Below, piece after piece: positions 8,221 to 15,201 of a stretch of 64,000 bases of DNA. The number at the start of each line of letters is the position of its first letter. The stretch's first letter is position 1. A program made the translations under genes and the position numbers. This DNA comes from Xenophilus sp. AP218F. GTDB taxonomy: Bacteria > Pseudomonadota > Gammaproteobacteria > Burkholderiales > Chromobacteriaceae. Where the stretch lies: contig NJIE01000010.1 of the NCBI GenBank assembly GCA_002213445.1, positions 1 through 64,000 on the forward strand. Direction: 5' to 3'. Under the pieces are notes generated by a model. The model worked only from the letters and a program-made list of their open reading frames with translations. It ran no database searches and was not told the origin of the DNA.

Positions 8221-9507
8221 TCAGGCCGCGACGGCCGGCTGCGCGGCCAGCGCCGCGCTTGCCGCGCTCGCGCGCTTGCGGCGCGTGGACGGCCAGCTCT
8301 CCATCGACACTTCCTGGCGGATGGCCCGGCACGCGTCCACGATCCGGGCCAGCTCCCGCTCGGTCAGCGCGCAATTCACCGACAGGCGGATCAAGGCGCG
8401 GTTCTTGGGGGTGGCCGGCGCGCAGAACACCGATCCGAAAATGCCCCGGGCCTCCAGCGCGTCGCGCAGGATGATGGTTTGTTGCTCGGTGCCGGACTCC
8501 AGCGCGATGATCTGCGACGCCGTATCGTTGAGGTTGTAGCCCAGATCGTCCAGCGCGGCGCGCAGATAGCTGGCATTGGCATGCAGCCGGGTGCGCCGCC
8601 AGCCCTCGGTCTGGATCACGTCCAGCGTCGCGTCCAGTCCGGCGATCTCGTGCGGCAGCAAGGTGGAGCTGAAAATCGCCGGGTTGGCTTCAAAACGGAA
8701 GTAATCGCTGAACCTCGCCGATGAGGTGATGAAACCGGCCCGGCCGGCAAAAGCCTTGGCCAGGCTGGCGGTGAGGAAGTGCACCTTGTGCCCCAGCCCC
8801 ATAGACGCCACCATGCCCTCTCCTCGCAGGCCATGCGTCCCCAGCGAATGCGATTCATCCACCACCAGCACGCAACCATGGCGATGTCCGGTCTCCACCA
8901 CGTCGCGCAGCGGGCATACGCTGCCGTTGGTGCTGTATACCGAATCGACGATCACCACCCCCGGACCATACTGGGCGATCTGCCGTTCCAGATGATCGAC
9001 GTCGTTATGGTAAAACGATCTGGGCGTGGCGCCGGCGCTGCGTATCCCTTCCCATAGCGACATGTGCGCCATGCGGTCGATGTACACCGGCGTGCTCGCG
9101 TCGGCGATAGACTGTATCAGGCCGGTATTGGCGGCGAAGCCCGACTGGCACAGAATACCCGCCTCGGCGCCCATGAAGCGCGCCAGCCTTTGCTCGAAGG
9201 TCAACAGGGGATTGTCGTCCCCGTGCAGGAAAATCCCCGACATCAGCAGGCCATTGCCGGACTCCAGCAGGCAATGCGCCGCGGCCTCCAGGATCCGGGG
9301 GTGATTGGCCAGGGAGAGATAATCATTGCTGCTCAGGTGGATCGCATCCTTGCCCGGTTGCAATCCCCGCATGATGTGGCCGCCGGCCCAGGTTTCCTGC
9401 ACCCGTTCCTGATAGAAACGGTTGACCCGGCGCGTCAGGAATTCCGGCTCCGGGGCGTTGCGGATGGAAGGCATGGCCAGAGCGGGTGTTTGAATGATGG
9501 AAGTCAT
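8221..9507 (-). CDS. cqsA: CqsA/LqsA-family autoinducer synthase
   Basis: PLP-dependent acyl-CoA aminotransferase-like enzyme of the alpha-oxoamine synthase family, 428 aa. CqsA and LqsA condense an acyl-CoA with S-adenosylmethionine or a related donor, leading to CAI-1/LAI-1 type alpha-hydroxyketones. Family features are LSSNDYLSLANHP (57-70), the cofactor aspartate in VVDESHSLGTHG (D217) and the PLP lysine K251 in TASLAKAFAGRAG. The phrase AHMSLWEG and the region after PAIFSSTLLP match CqsA rather than KBL or BioF. A basic, Ala-rich tail of about 25 residues (404-428) is extra. It is convergent with the regulator gene with one base between the stops. AAGGA lies about eight bases before the ATG. 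Confidence 0.9.
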   Translation of the reverse strand: MTSIIQTPALAMPSIRNAPEPEFLTRRVNRFYQERVQETWAGGHIMRGLQPGKDAIHLSSNDYLSLANHPRILEAAAHCLLESGNGLLMSGIFLHGDDNPLLTFEQRLARFMGAEAGILCQSGFAANTGLIQSIADASTPVYIDRMAHMSLWEGIRSAGATPRSFYHNDVDHLERQIAQYGPGVVIVDSVYSTNGSVCPLRDVVETGHRHGCVLVVDESHSLGTHGLRGEGMVASMGLGHKVHFLTASLAKAFAGRAGFITSSARFSDYFRFEANPAIFSSTLLPHEIAGLDATLDVIQTEGWRRTRLHANASYLRAALDDLGYNLNDTASQIIALESGTEQQTIILRDALEARGIFGSVFCAPATPKNRALIRLSVNCALTERELARIVDACRAIRQEVSMESWPSTRRKRASAASAALAAQPAVAA

Positions 9508-9874
9508 GAAAGGTCCTTGTCGGATTCAGTCGGATAAAGACGCTTCATGAAAGGACGCGCAGAGCCCGGCGCATCGCCGCGAAACCGGACAGGGATCAAG
9601 CTGCCCCGGCCTCTCCCCGCCACCCTGTCATGAAGCAGGTTGCGAAGAGATGGCCTGGAACAGCCGTCGGCGCGGCAGCGCGCCTCGCCCGTCTCGGCTC
9701 ATCCCTCCGGTGAGGGATGTTAGTCCTTTGGGATATGCAAACCGAGAGCAGGCATGTCAGAAGCTGCAAGCTTCCATGTCCGCGGGCAGGAAATCGGGGA
9801 GAAAGAAGGAAGGAAAAAGCGAACAGCCCCGCCAAGCCAGCGGGGCTGCCGGGAACAACGATGCGGAAAACGGC
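9508..9874 (-). promoter_or_regulatory. Leader/promoter region of cqsA
   Basis: The 367-bp gap between cqsA and the photolyase gene. It holds the photolyase terminator at one end and a perfect inverted repeat (9700-9707 with 9712-9719, loop CGGT) about 190 bases before the cqsA ATG. No consensus sigma-70 or sigma-54 promoter is seen. A small open frame at 9596-9835 has no coding signature and is not called. Confidence 0.45.
9811..9845 (-). terminator. Intrinsic terminator of the photolyase gene
   Basis: An 8-bp GC stem (9823-9830 with 9838-9845, 7-base loop) is followed on the minus strand by GTTCGCTTTTTCC. It lies just downstream of the photolyase stop. Confidence 0.75.
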
Positions 9875-11293
9875 TCAGCCGCGCTTGAACAACTCCAGCG
9901 CCAGCTGCCTTTGCGTCGCGTGATCCACCACCGGATAGGGGTAATCCACGCCCAGCCGGACGCCGGCGGCAGCCAGCTGCTCGCGCGTCGCCGTCCAGGG
10001 CGCATGCAGCAACTTGTCGGGAAGCGCGGCGATTTCCGGCAGATAACGACGGATGAAGCGGCCATCGGCGTCGAATTTCTCGCTCTGGCTGACCGGGTTG
10101 AAAATGCGGAAATAAGGCTGCGCGTCGCAGCCGGTGCTGGCGGCCCATTGCCAGCCGCCATTATTGGCGGCGAGGTCGAAATCCAGCAGCTTCTCCGCGA
10201 AGCAACGCTCGCCCCAGCGCCAGTCGACCAGCAGGTCTTTCACCAGAAAACTGGCCGCCACCATGCGCAGCCGATTATGCATATAGCCGGAATGGTTGAG
10301 CTGGCGCATCGCCGCGTCCACCAGCGGATAGCCGGTGCGGCCCTCGCGCCAGGCGTCGAACCAATCGCGCCGGTTGGGAAAGGCCAGATTTTCGTACTCG
10401 CGCTTGAAGGCGCGCCCGGCGGCGTCCGGCCGATGCCAGAGAATCTGCTGGTAAAAATCGCGCCAGATCAGCTCGCCCAGCCAACACATGGCGCCCTCGC
10501 CGCCGTCGTGCCAGGCGAAGGCCGCCAACTGGCGGATGGAAATGGTGCCGAAGCGCAGGTGGGCGCTGAGATAAGACACGCCCTTGATCGCGGGATAGTC
10601 GCGCACGGTTTTGTAATGGCCGATGCGGCGGGCGAAATCGGCGAACAGCGCGTCGGCGCCGGCCGCGCCCGGCGTGATCGGCAGGCTGGCCAGATCGCTG
10701 GGCTGAAAGCCGATTTCGGCCAGCGTCGGCATCGGCTCAGGCGGGCGCGGCTGCAGATTGGCCAGATAACGCGCCACCGGGTAAGCCTTGAGGTGAAACG
10801 GGTCCAGCCGCTTCAGCCAGGCGTTCTTGTACGGCGTGAATACCGTGAACGGCTTGCCGGCGGCGGTCAGTATCTCGTCGCGCTCGAAAACGACCTGATC
10901 TTTGCTGTCATGGAAGGCGACGCCCCGTTCCGCCAGCAGGCTGGCGACTTCCGCGTCGCGGGCGATGGCGGCGGGCTCGTAATCGCGGTTGCAGAACACC
11001 GCCTGCGCGCCCAGCTCGGCCGCCAGTTCGGGAATCCGCGCGCGGGGTTGGCCGCGGCGCACCAGCACGTCGCCGCCATGGCGCTGCAATTCGGCCTTGA
11101 GCGCGGCCAGGCTTTGCCAGATGAAGTCCACCCGCCTGTCGTCGCGCGGCAGTTCGGCCAGAATGTCGTCGTCGAAAATGAAAACCGCGACTACGGCGCG
11201 GCTGGTTTTCAAAGCGTGGTAGAAGGCCGCATGGTCTTGCAGCCGCAAATCGCGGCGCAGCCACACCAGCGCCGTCTGATAAGAAAAGGTCAT
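9875..11293 (-). CDS. phrB: Deoxyribodipyrimidine photolyase
   Basis: Flavoprotein of 472 aa that uses blue light to split cyclobutane pyrimidine dimers. The N-terminal antenna domain begins LVWLRRDLRLQDHAA. The C-terminal FAD domain shows WLGELIWRDFY, the GYPLVDAAMRQL and GYMHNRLRM motifs, and WGERCFAEKLLDFDLAANNGGWQW, all typical of class I CPD photolyases. Length matches E. coli PhrB (472 aa). GGGAG precedes the ATG. It lies 74 bases downstream of the receiver gene on the same strand, so co-transcription with the sensor pair is possible. A cryptochrome-like role cannot be excluded by eye. Confidence 0.93.
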   Translation of the reverse strand: MTFSYQTALVWLRRDLRLQDHAAFYHALKTSRAVVAVFIFDDDILAELPRDDRRVDFIWQSLAALKAELQRHGGDVLVRRGQPRARIPELAAELGAQAVFCNRDYEPAAIARDAEVASLLAERGVAFHDSKDQVVFERDEILTAAGKPFTVFTPYKNAWLKRLDPFHLKAYPVARYLANLQPRPPEPMPTLAEIGFQPSDLASLPITPGAAGADALFADFARRIGHYKTVRDYPAIKGVSYLSAHLRFGTISIRQLAAFAWHDGGEGAMCWLGELIWRDFYQQILWHRPDAAGRAFKREYENLAFPNRRDWFDAWREGRTGYPLVDAAMRQLNHSGYMHNRLRMVAASFLVKDLLVDWRWGERCFAEKLLDFDLAANNGGWQWAASTGCDAQPYFRIFNPVSQSEKFDADGRFIRRYLPEIAALPDKLLHAPWTATREQLAAAGVRLGVDYPYPVVDHATQRQLALELFKRG

Positions 11294-11367
11294 GCCTGCT
11301 CCCTGATTCAGGCTGCCTAGTATGCGTCAACCCTGACGGCCGCGCCAACCGGGATGCGCGCCCGGCC

Positions 11368-11727
11368 TCAGGCGGCGATGGCCGCGAACAGGCTCTCCGC
11401 CGTCAGCGGTTTGGTGAGCATGGCGTCGAACCCCGCCTGCATGATGGCGTCTTTCTCGTCGGATAAAGCGTGCGCGGTATACGCCACCAGCCGCACCCCC
11501 TGCAGCCGGGCATCGGCGCGGATGGCCTTGCAGACGTCCAGCCCGCTCATGCCCGGCATGCTGATGTCCAGCAAGACGCAGACATACTGGTTGTTGGCCA
11601 GCATGCCCAGGGCCTCCGGGCCGCTGGCTGCCTGATCCACCAGCCAGCCCTGCTTTTTCAGAAACAGGGCGGCCACTTTGCGGTTGATCTCGTTGTCATC
11701 GACGACCAGTATTTTCTGCAGCTCCAT
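11368..11727 (-). CDS. Single-domain response regulator
   Basis: CheY-like receiver of 119 aa with no output domain. It has the acidic pair in VVDDNEIN, the phospho-acceptor Asp in LLDISMPGMSG, the Thr in YTAHA and the Lys in LTKPL. The DNEINRKVA start and the AHAL motif resemble receivers usually fused to hybrid histidine kinases. It overlaps the upstream kinase gene by 32 bases, so it looks like the detached receiver of that kinase. It may pass phosphate to an HPt protein elsewhere. No target gene is evident beyond the nearby photolyase. Confidence 0.88.
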   Translation of the reverse strand: MELQKILVVDDNEINRKVAALFLKKQGWLVDQAASGPEALGMLANNQYVCVLLDISMPGMSGLDVCKAIRADARLQGVRLVAYTAHALSDEKDAIMQAGFDAMLTKPLTAESLFAAIAA

Positions 11728-13408
11728 TATCCTTCTCTCCCTTTTCCAGCGGCAGCGTCACAAAGAATGTCGTGCCGACGCCTACCGTCGATTCGAAATA
11801 GACCTGTCCGCCCATCAAGCGCACCAGCTCGCGCACCAGCGCCAGCCCCAGACCCGATCCGCCGTGGCGGCGGGTGAGAAAATCCGCGCCTTGATGAAAG
11901 CGCTCGAACACCCGCTTGCGGCTTTGCTCTGCGATTCCCGGGCCGCTATCCATCACCTTGAGTTGCAAGGCCCCTTCCGCCACGCTGGCGTCCACCCTCA
12001 CCCATCCTTGCTCGGTGAACTTGACGGCGTTCTGCACCAGATTGTTCACCACTTGCAACAAGCGCGTCTTGTCCACCAAGTAGTCGCCTGCGTCGTCGGC
12101 GGGCAGGCGCATGGAGAAACTGAATTGCAGCTGTTTTTGCTCCGCCAGCGGCCGGAACGCCTCCACGCCGTTGCGCAGCAATTGCGGCAGATTGGCGGCC
12201 TGCAGCTCGATATTCATCCTGCCCGCTTCGATCCTGGCCATGTCCAGCACCGAATTCACCAGATTGAGCAGATGTTCGCTGCTGCTGTAGATCAACGAGG
12301 CCGCATCGCGCTCGTCTTCGTTCTGCAAAGCCTGTTGCAGATAATCCGCACCGCCCAGGATGCCGTTCAGGGGCGTGCGCAACTCGTGCGACATATGCGC
12401 CAGAAACTCGGATTTCATCCGGTTGGCGGATTCGGCTCTCAACTGGCTGCGCCTGAGGCGCAAGGCCAGCAGCATCAGCAAGGCGCTGGAAAGCACCACA
12501 ACCAGGCTGGCCACCCCGGCGCTGATCAGATACACCTCGCGGCGATGGTAGAAATCGGCCAGCGCTTCATCCGCGCCCACCCCCATGACCACCACGAACG
12601 GATACCCTTGCACCGCGCGAAAGCTGTAAAAGCGAAATACGCTGTCCAGCGCGCTGCGCCCCGCGTAATTGCCGTATGGCTGTTTGGGCCAGTAGCGGAA
12701 TAGCTGCGCGCCGCGCAAATCCGCGCCAATGCCGCCGGAGCCGGTGCGCGCGCGAACAATGCCATCCTGACCCACCAGCGCGATGGTGCCGCTCCTGCCG
12801 ATATCGACATCGCTGTAGAAATTGGTGAAATAGAAAGGATCCACCGACACCACCACCACGCCGCCGAAGCTGCCGTCCGACTTGTTGATGCGGCGGGTGA
12901 ACTGGATCGACCACTTGCCGGACACCTTGCCCTTGACCGGCTTGCTGATGAAGAGTTTGCCGCTGTCCTGCGCGATATGCACCCGGAAGTGCTCGCGCTG
13001 ACTCAGGTCAACCGGCTTGAAAGGCTTGAGATTGGAAATGCGCAGCCAGCCATCCGGACCTAGGATGCTGAACTGGACGAACATCTCGTGCTGGATGACG
13101 CCGCGCTTCAGCAGATTGGCGGTATCCATCTTGTCGCCGCCGGTTTCGTACTCGTATTTCAGGAAGCGAACGGTCTGGTCGATGGCGCTGATGGTGCGCG
13201 CCACGTGCTCCTCAAACGCCCGCACTAGATTTTCGCTCTTGCGGTTCAGCTCCTGCTGCACCCGCTGGTGCTCATCCTGAATCTGAATCCAGACCGCCAG
13301 CCAAATGGCCAGCAGCAGGGCCGCGGCGAAAACGGGAAGCACCCATAGCAGGCTCAAACGCCGCAGCCACGATTCCGGCAGCCAGCTGTCAGGATTCAGA
13401 ATGCCCAT
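11696..13408 (-). CDS. dCache-type sensor histidine kinase
   Basis: Inner-membrane sensor kinase of 570 aa. A transmembrane helix near residues 20-40 is followed by a long periplasmic region (about 45-290) that looks like a double Cache domain (DGWLRIS, FTNFYSDVDIG, VGQDGIVRAR). A second membrane helix near 295-320 leads directly into the dimerisation domain with the phospho-His in AHMSHELRTPLNG. The ATPase domain has NLVQNAVKFTEQG, DSGPGI and GSGLGLALVREL. No HAMP domain is evident. The ATG at 13408 follows a GGGGGG stretch; the longer frame would need a TTG at 13429 with no ribosome site. Its ligand is unknown. Confidence 0.88.
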   Translation of the reverse strand: MGILNPDSWLPESWLRRLSLLWVLPVFAAALLLAIWLAVWIQIQDEHQRVQQELNRKSENLVRAFEEHVARTISAIDQTVRFLKYEYETGGDKMDTANLLKRGVIQHEMFVQFSILGPDGWLRISNLKPFKPVDLSQREHFRVHIAQDSGKLFISKPVKGKVSGKWSIQFTRRINKSDGSFGGVVVVSVDPFYFTNFYSDVDIGRSGTIALVGQDGIVRARTGSGGIGADLRGAQLFRYWPKQPYGNYAGRSALDSVFRFYSFRAVQGYPFVVVMGVGADEALADFYHRREVYLISAGVASLVVVLSSALLMLLALRLRRSQLRAESANRMKSEFLAHMSHELRTPLNGILGGADYLQQALQNEDERDAASLIYSSSEHLLNLVNSVLDMARIEAGRMNIELQAANLPQLLRNGVEAFRPLAEQKQLQFSFSMRLPADDAGDYLVDKTRLLQVVNNLVQNAVKFTEQGWVRVDASVAEGALQLKVMDSGPGIAEQSRKRVFERFHQGADFLTRRHGGSGLGLALVRELVRLMGGQVYFESTVGVGTTFFVTLPLEKGEKDNGAAENTGRR

Positions 13409-13578
13409 ACGCCCCCCGAAGATATCCAATTTTATGATGCCGGCTTGCCGACTGCCGCTGTTATCGCTCCGCTTTCTTTATTGATAGCCGACTGCAAGAG
13501 GCAATACACGCAAACCAACAGCATCATCAGGCTGCCGCTGCCGCCAGACTCGGGCGCAGTCCGGACGGAACCCATGAC

Positions 13579-13609
13579 AATGCCGCCCCTGGAAACCAGG
13601 GGCGGCATT
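13579..13609. terminator. Strong hairpin after the porin gene
   Basis: A 14-bp perfect stem with a 3-base loop (13579-13592 with 13596-13609) follows the porin stop on the minus strand. There is no T tract, so it may act as a 3-prime stabilising stem or a Rho-type end rather than a classic terminator. Confidence 0.55.
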
Positions 13610-13645
13610 GAGGAATCGTTCGCGGCTAGATGTCAGCCCATCGGC

Positions 13646-14740
13646 TTAGAACGAGTGTACGACGTTAAGACCAAAGCCCTTCAGCTTGTTGGTGGCCTCG
13701 CCGCCGTCGGTGCTGGTGAAGATGGCCGAACCGGCCTTCACTTCGCCGTACTGCATGCCCAGCACGGTGCGCTTGGACATCTGGTAGTCGACGCCGATCA
13801 GGTACTGGTCGTACTTGGAGCCATCCACGCTGTTGCCGTTCAGCTTGTAATCGTCGCCGTGGGCGTAGGTGAACTTGGGCGTGAAGGCGCCGATGGTGTA
13901 GCCGGCGGTCAGCGCGTATTCCTGCGACTTGTACTCATCGTTGTTCAGACCCAGGCCGTCCGATCCATAGCCGTTGTTCTGGAAGAAATACTTCGGCGTG
14001 ATCGAAGCGTCGCCCTTGTCGTTGCGGTAGCCGACAGCCAGGAGCAGGTTGTTGGCGTTGTACCCGGCCTCGATGCGGTGGCTGTCGATCGCCTTGGAAG
14101 AACCCGCCACGCCGCCAGCGGTGTAGCCTTGCGGCGTCTGGTGGATGTACTGGTACTTGCCGAAGAAGCCGCTGTTTTCATAGGACAGGCCCAGGTTGTA
14201 CAGCTCGCGCTGGGTGGTGCCGGCATTTGCCGAGAACGGCGCGTAGTCTTCCTTCGTGCCGTACAGGAAGGCCGCCTGGAAGCCGCCGTAGTTGGCGGTA
14301 TCAAAGCGGATGGCGTTCTTCACGCGGGTGTCGTCGCGGGTGAACGCGTTCAGCTGCAAGGCGTTGCTGGCGCTTTCCCACGGGTTGACTTGTTCCATAT
14401 CGGAATCGCCAAAGGTGGAGATGTTGCCGATGCGGACCTTGCCGTAGCCGGTATCCAGGCCGACGAAGGATTCGCGGCTGGCGAAGTTGCCGTAGCCTTG
14501 CTTGTTGGTGCCGTCGATATCGAAGCCGCTTTCAATCTGCCAGATGGCCTTCAGGCCATTGCCCAGATCTTCGCTGCCCTTGAAACCGATACGGGAGCCC
14601 AGGTCGTCGATATTGGTCTGGTTGCGGCCGCCGGCATCGACATTTTCAATGCCGCCCTTGATCTTGCCGTAGATGGTAACGTCGGCAAACGCGGCGGCCG
14701 GCAGGGTGGCGACCATCAGCGCAATCAGTGTCTTTTTCAT
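13646..14740 (-). CDS. Gram-negative porin (neisserial/OmpC-like)
   Basis: Outer-membrane trimeric beta-barrel of 364 aa for passive uptake of small hydrophilic solutes. The signal peptide is residues 1-19 (ending AAAFA), followed by VTIYGKIKGGIE, the usual first strand of betaproteobacterial porins. Motifs include SRIGFKGSEDLGNGLKAIWQ and FVGLDTGYGKVRIG, and the protein ends in an aromatic residue (VVHSF), the BAM recognition signature. AAAGGA lies before the ATG. A possible promoter (TTGCAT, 17 bases, TAGCAT) lies just upstream. An OmpR/EnvZ-type pair and a predicted small RNA lie immediately upstream, suggesting osmotic or envelope-stress control, which is inference. Confidence 0.92.
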   Translation of the reverse strand: MKKTLIALMVATLPAAAFADVTIYGKIKGGIENVDAGGRNQTNIDDLGSRIGFKGSEDLGNGLKAIWQIESGFDIDGTNKQGYGNFASRESFVGLDTGYGKVRIGNISTFGDSDMEQVNPWESASNALQLNAFTRDDTRVKNAIRFDTANYGGFQAAFLYGTKEDYAPFSANAGTTQRELYNLGLSYENSGFFGKYQYIHQTPQGYTAGGVAGSSKAIDSHRIEAGYNANNLLLAVGYRNDKGDASITPKYFFQNNGYGSDGLGLNNDEYKSQEYALTAGYTIGAFTPKFTYAHGDDYKLNGNSVDGSKYDQYLIGVDYQMSKRTVLGMQYGEVKAGSAIFTSTDGGEATNKLKGFGLNVVHSF

Positions 14741-14956
14741 TTTCCACAGTCCTTTGCTGTTCTAGAAAGTGAGTAAATGCTATTTGTAATTTTGCAACCA
14801 TGCAAGCGATCAAGCTCTAAATGTTGCGCCTGAACCACAGCTCGGTAGCAAATTCACAACACCTTTCTTCGCCGCCACTCAGGTCTCCACCACGTGCCAA
14901 TCGCCTGCAAATAGTTCAAAATATTAAATAAAATTAGCAACACTCAACAAAATCGC

Positions 14957-14983
14957 AAAAAAGAGGCCCGCGCAGGGCGGGCC
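14957..14983 (-). terminator. Intrinsic terminator of the predicted small RNA
   Basis: A 7-bp GC stem (14965-14971 with 14977-14983, loop of 5) is followed on the minus strand by TCTTTTTT. No protein gene lies between it and the envZ terminator, so it does not serve any annotated coding gene. Confidence 0.85.
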
Positions 14984-15048
14984 GAAGATCGGGTAGACTT
15001 GACCGGAATTCAGACAATGCCAAGCAAACCAACATGCCTTGAATTCAC
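14957..15048 (-). ncRNA. Predicted orphan small RNA upstream of the porin gene
   Basis: A free-standing transcription unit of about 92 nt. A consensus-grade promoter (15055-15083) is followed by a non-coding stretch and then an intrinsic terminator (14957-14983). Inside the transcript GAATTCA (15040-15046 side) and TGAATTC (15006-15012 side) can form a 7-bp stem. An ATG frame starting within it runs through the terminator and has no spaced ribosome site, so a peptide is unlikely. No known RNA family is recognised. The neighbours suggest an envelope-regulating sRNA; pairing with the porin leader is limited to UUUGCU with AGCAAA and is weak. Confidence 0.65.
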
Positions 15049-15054
15049 AATTTG

Positions 15055-15083
15055 ATTGTATTTGCTCGCATTTTTATTGTCAA
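15055..15083 (-). promoter_or_regulatory. Near-consensus sigma-70 promoter of the small RNA
   Basis: Minus-strand TTGACA (15078-15083, 6/6) and TACAAT (15055-15060, 5/6) are separated by exactly 17 bases. The predicted start of transcription is near 15048. It is the best sigma-70 promoter match noticed in the window. Confidence 0.8.
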
Positions 15084-15143
15084 AAGCAAGCCTGCCGCAT
15101 GATGTGAGCAAACATTAAGGAACCGGCGGATATTCTCATCTGG

Positions 15144-15176
15144 AAACAAAACGGGCCGCCCGTTTCGGGCAGCCCG
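15144..15176 (-). terminator. Intrinsic terminator of ompR-envZ
   Basis: An 11-bp GC stem with one G-U pair (15152-15162 with 15166-15176, loop of 3) is followed on the minus strand by TTTTGTTT. It isolates the sensor operon from the small RNA unit downstream. Confidence 0.85.
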
Positions 15177-15201
15177 CCAATCATTCGCGCCTTGGCTTCT
15201 G

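Noticed and set aside
9596-9835. A 79-codon minus-strand frame in the cqsA leader
   Set aside because: It crosses the photolyase terminator, is rich in Arg and Pro without a motif, and has no convincing ribosome site.
11294-11367. A separate promoter for the photolyase gene in the gap after the receiver gene
   Set aside because: No recognisable -10 or -35 pair was found in the 74 bases; co-transcription with the upstream pair or a non-consensus promoter remain open.
14957-15040. A coding frame within the predicted sRNA (ATG in the GGCATGTTGG stretch)
   Set aside because: The AAGG ahead of it is one base from the ATG and the frame reads through the intrinsic terminator, so a peptide is unlikely.
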